A DNA stretch of 64,000 nt from Symsagittifera roscoffensis (taxonomy: Eukaryota > Xenacoelomorpha > Acoela > Convolutidae), in assembly GCF_963678635.1 (NCBI RefSeq), contig NW_026971149.1, forward strand, positions 930,001-994,000, read 5' to 3'. The notes below the pieces were generated by a model that worked only from the letters and a program-made list of their open reading frames with translations, was not told the DNA's origin and searched no databases. The position numbers were made by a program, and so were the translations under genes. Below, piece after piece: positions 62,293 through 64,000 of this stretch; the first letter of the stretch is position 1, and every line of letters starts with the position of its first letter.

Positions 62293-63722
62293 TAGCTACC
62301 GCAAATTAATTTAGTTATAGACTTACTGGTGAAAAAACTGTTGTCACCGAAAATAACCCAACAAATTTTTACACGGGTTTTCACACAAGGCTGGGACACT
62401 TGTTTGTGAGGTACTCTGCTGCTGCATATTTCCACTCGAGCGAGATTAAGTTAAAGTCTTGGACGACCGAGGCTAAGAAGATAAGGGTTTCGATGCCGCC
62501 GAGTTGGGATGTACGAGTAGTAAACAAAGTGCTTGAGAGGGCTGGGTTCGAGAAAAGTTCCAATAAATGAAGATGATGACGGCCAAATAATAGTGGAGGA
62601 AGGACACCTGGGCTTGATGGCGAAGTCAAGATGCAGCACGAGGAATTATTTGGCGCCCCGTGGACAGGAGGAGGTGGAGCTTCAACATGAGGGATGTAGG
62701 CTCGATGCGAATTGCGCTGTTTCTGTGCCCCTCATGGAGTATATTCAACCGAACTCAGTCGATATCATGAGTCGATTGGCACTCCTAGAGGGGAATTGTC
62801 CCAGTGGCAAACAGATTTGAAAAGAGAACATGCAACCGAAGTGATCGAAGGGGAGAGAAAGGAAGAAGCTCTCAGTAACCCCGAGGAGGACATACACACG
62901 AGGGCGACCCCGGCTGACTAAGCAGTGCCCAGAGTTACACTCCTGGCACAACGCGAGAAGTGCTCCAGGACTTGAGTGGTGAAGAGTGGGCGGATACAGC
63001 GACGCCACCGTTGGACTCTCCCCGAAATAATCTACAGTTACAGCTTGGGAGTCAACCAATGGACATGAGCATGGTGTTCTTGAGCAATGATAGCGAGGAG
63101 AAGAACACCATTGAGAAAAACAAAACGATGTTCTTGAAAAATCTGGACCAAGATGGATGGCAAAATTTTAGCTGGAGTTCAATCAGAATGTGAAGCGGAG
63201 CATGGATGTTGAGGAGTTCAAAGAGGATCTATGGGACATAGTTGTGGCATTCGGAGAGCCTATAGAAATTGGACTGGAGGTGAGGAGGGAGAGAATGTGC
63301 TAAGCAAGATGGTCCATATCGGAGAAGAGAGGCCAAACAGCGAGCCCAAACTCTGTAAACACAGCTTTACTCTGAGAAAGAAATTTAAGACCAAAATGAG
63401 TGATAGATATAAACATATTATCATAGCTAAAATATTGTTTCACCTAAGTCTAGAGAAGGAAAAAAGGTGTTTGAGGCAAGGGAACAGCAGAGGCAATGGT
63501 CAAGAGAAGAAGGCCTGGACAAATAAACCATTTCAGTGATGATCGTGTCTACAGCCCTGAACAAGGAGTCAAGGTCAAGGAAGAGGAAGCGTGAGATGGA
63601 GGAAGGGAGTTCTTCAGCGGAGGCGGTGTCGGAGGCGAAACTGAAAGAGACACCTCCGATGGTTTTAGCAAGATGGAAGACTGCAGCTTAACAAGTCAAC
63701 TTGACATCTAGGGAGCTAGGAG
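62293..63722 (+). pseudogene. Coding block C, unit 5
   Basis: First frame conserved (VTENNPTNFYTGFHTRLGHL, FVRYSAAAYFHSSEIKL, ending FEKSSNK). Then 62533-62820 (RGLGSRKVPINEDDDGQIIV), an acidic frame (DLKREHATEVIEGERKEEAL), and 62960-63193 (LQDLSGEEWADTATPPLDSP, MSMVFLSNDSEEKNTIEKNK). The KMSDRYKHIIIAK frame is broken near 63,440. It carries the 35-nt segment, grouping with units 1 and 4. Confidence 0.5.
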
Positions 63723-64000
63723 GTGATGGTAGATACAAAAGATGCGCCTGATCCCGTGACAGAAGGGGACTTTAAGGCACAGAGGGTAAAGTTGAAGAGA
63801 GGTTCCACCAGTGGGCAATTTTGGGAGGTGGATGTCCGCAAGGAATGGGTTTCGAGTGAACACCAGAGCGTCAGGCAACAAATCACAAATGATTACGTGA
63901 GTCCATTGAGAAGGGACTCACAAGGAACACTACTCGTTCCTGATGGATAGCCCTGGATACATTGAGAGAGCTAGAGAATTGTCTAAAGAAGCTGCACCGG
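63723..64000 (+). repeat. T array, unit 5 (cut by the window edge)
   Basis: Junction segment (DPVTEGDFKAQRVKLKRGS-type frame) and the first repeat with its anchor near 63866. It continues beyond the window. Confidence 0.8.

Noticed and set aside
1..64000. CRISPR arrays, bacterial operons, rRNA genes
   Set aside because: No short regularly spaced repeats with unique spacers, no bacterial gene order and no recognisable rRNA. The 455-bp repeats are far too long and have no spacers.

Overview
This window is AT-rich, repeat-dominated eukaryotic DNA, most likely from an invertebrate animal. Three things point that way: a non-LTR retrotransposon with a 2A-like sequence, a PHD-type finger, AP endonuclease, reverse transcriptase and C2H2-type fingers; an env-carrying Ty3/gypsy-like LTR element; and a Tc1/mariner-type inverted-repeat element. 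I see no rRNA, tRNA, CRISPR or prokaryotic operon, and no single-copy host gene I can name. The species cannot be told from the sequence.

Layout. (1) 1-7.2 kb: about 2.3 copies of a ~3.05-kb tandem unit (A, B and truncated C) carrying broken minus-strand genes of unknown function. Unit A also holds a perfect 74-bp-arm palindrome and a 553-bp tandem duplication. (2) 7.7-23.8 kb: one large minus-strand Ty3/gypsy-like element, read from right to left as LTR-like segment, gag remnant, protease, RT, RNase H, integrase, env-like region, partial LTR-like segment. It is heavily mutated. A 2.2-kb tandem duplication gives it two integrase cores, each missing a different catalytic residue. (3) 23.3-64 kb: a higher-order tandem array of six units. 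Each is built from an LTR-like segment L (~490-570 bp), an AT-rich leader (~2-2.6 kb), a plus-strand coding block C (~1.4 kb) and an internal array T of ~455-bp repeats whose copy number runs from ~1.4 to ~13. I recognise no known family in C or T. (4) 40,370-44,437: a full-length non-LTR retrotransposon inserted in the C block of unit 3. It is the best preserved gene-bearing element here; its endonuclease domain is broken by two frameshifts, while its RT is intact. (5) 59,606-60,347: a 742-bp TA-flanked terminal-inverted-repeat element in the leader of unit 5.

These parts do not form a pathway. The window reads as nested, layered mobile and satellite DNA. The most notable items are the 2A-like sequence at the N-terminus of the non-LTR protein, the nested L-leader-C-T array whose L segment also bounds the Ty3-like element, and the perfect palindrome formed by inverted duplication. 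Unit boundaries in the tandem regions were aligned by eye and are good to about 10-30 bases unless a precise junction is stated.
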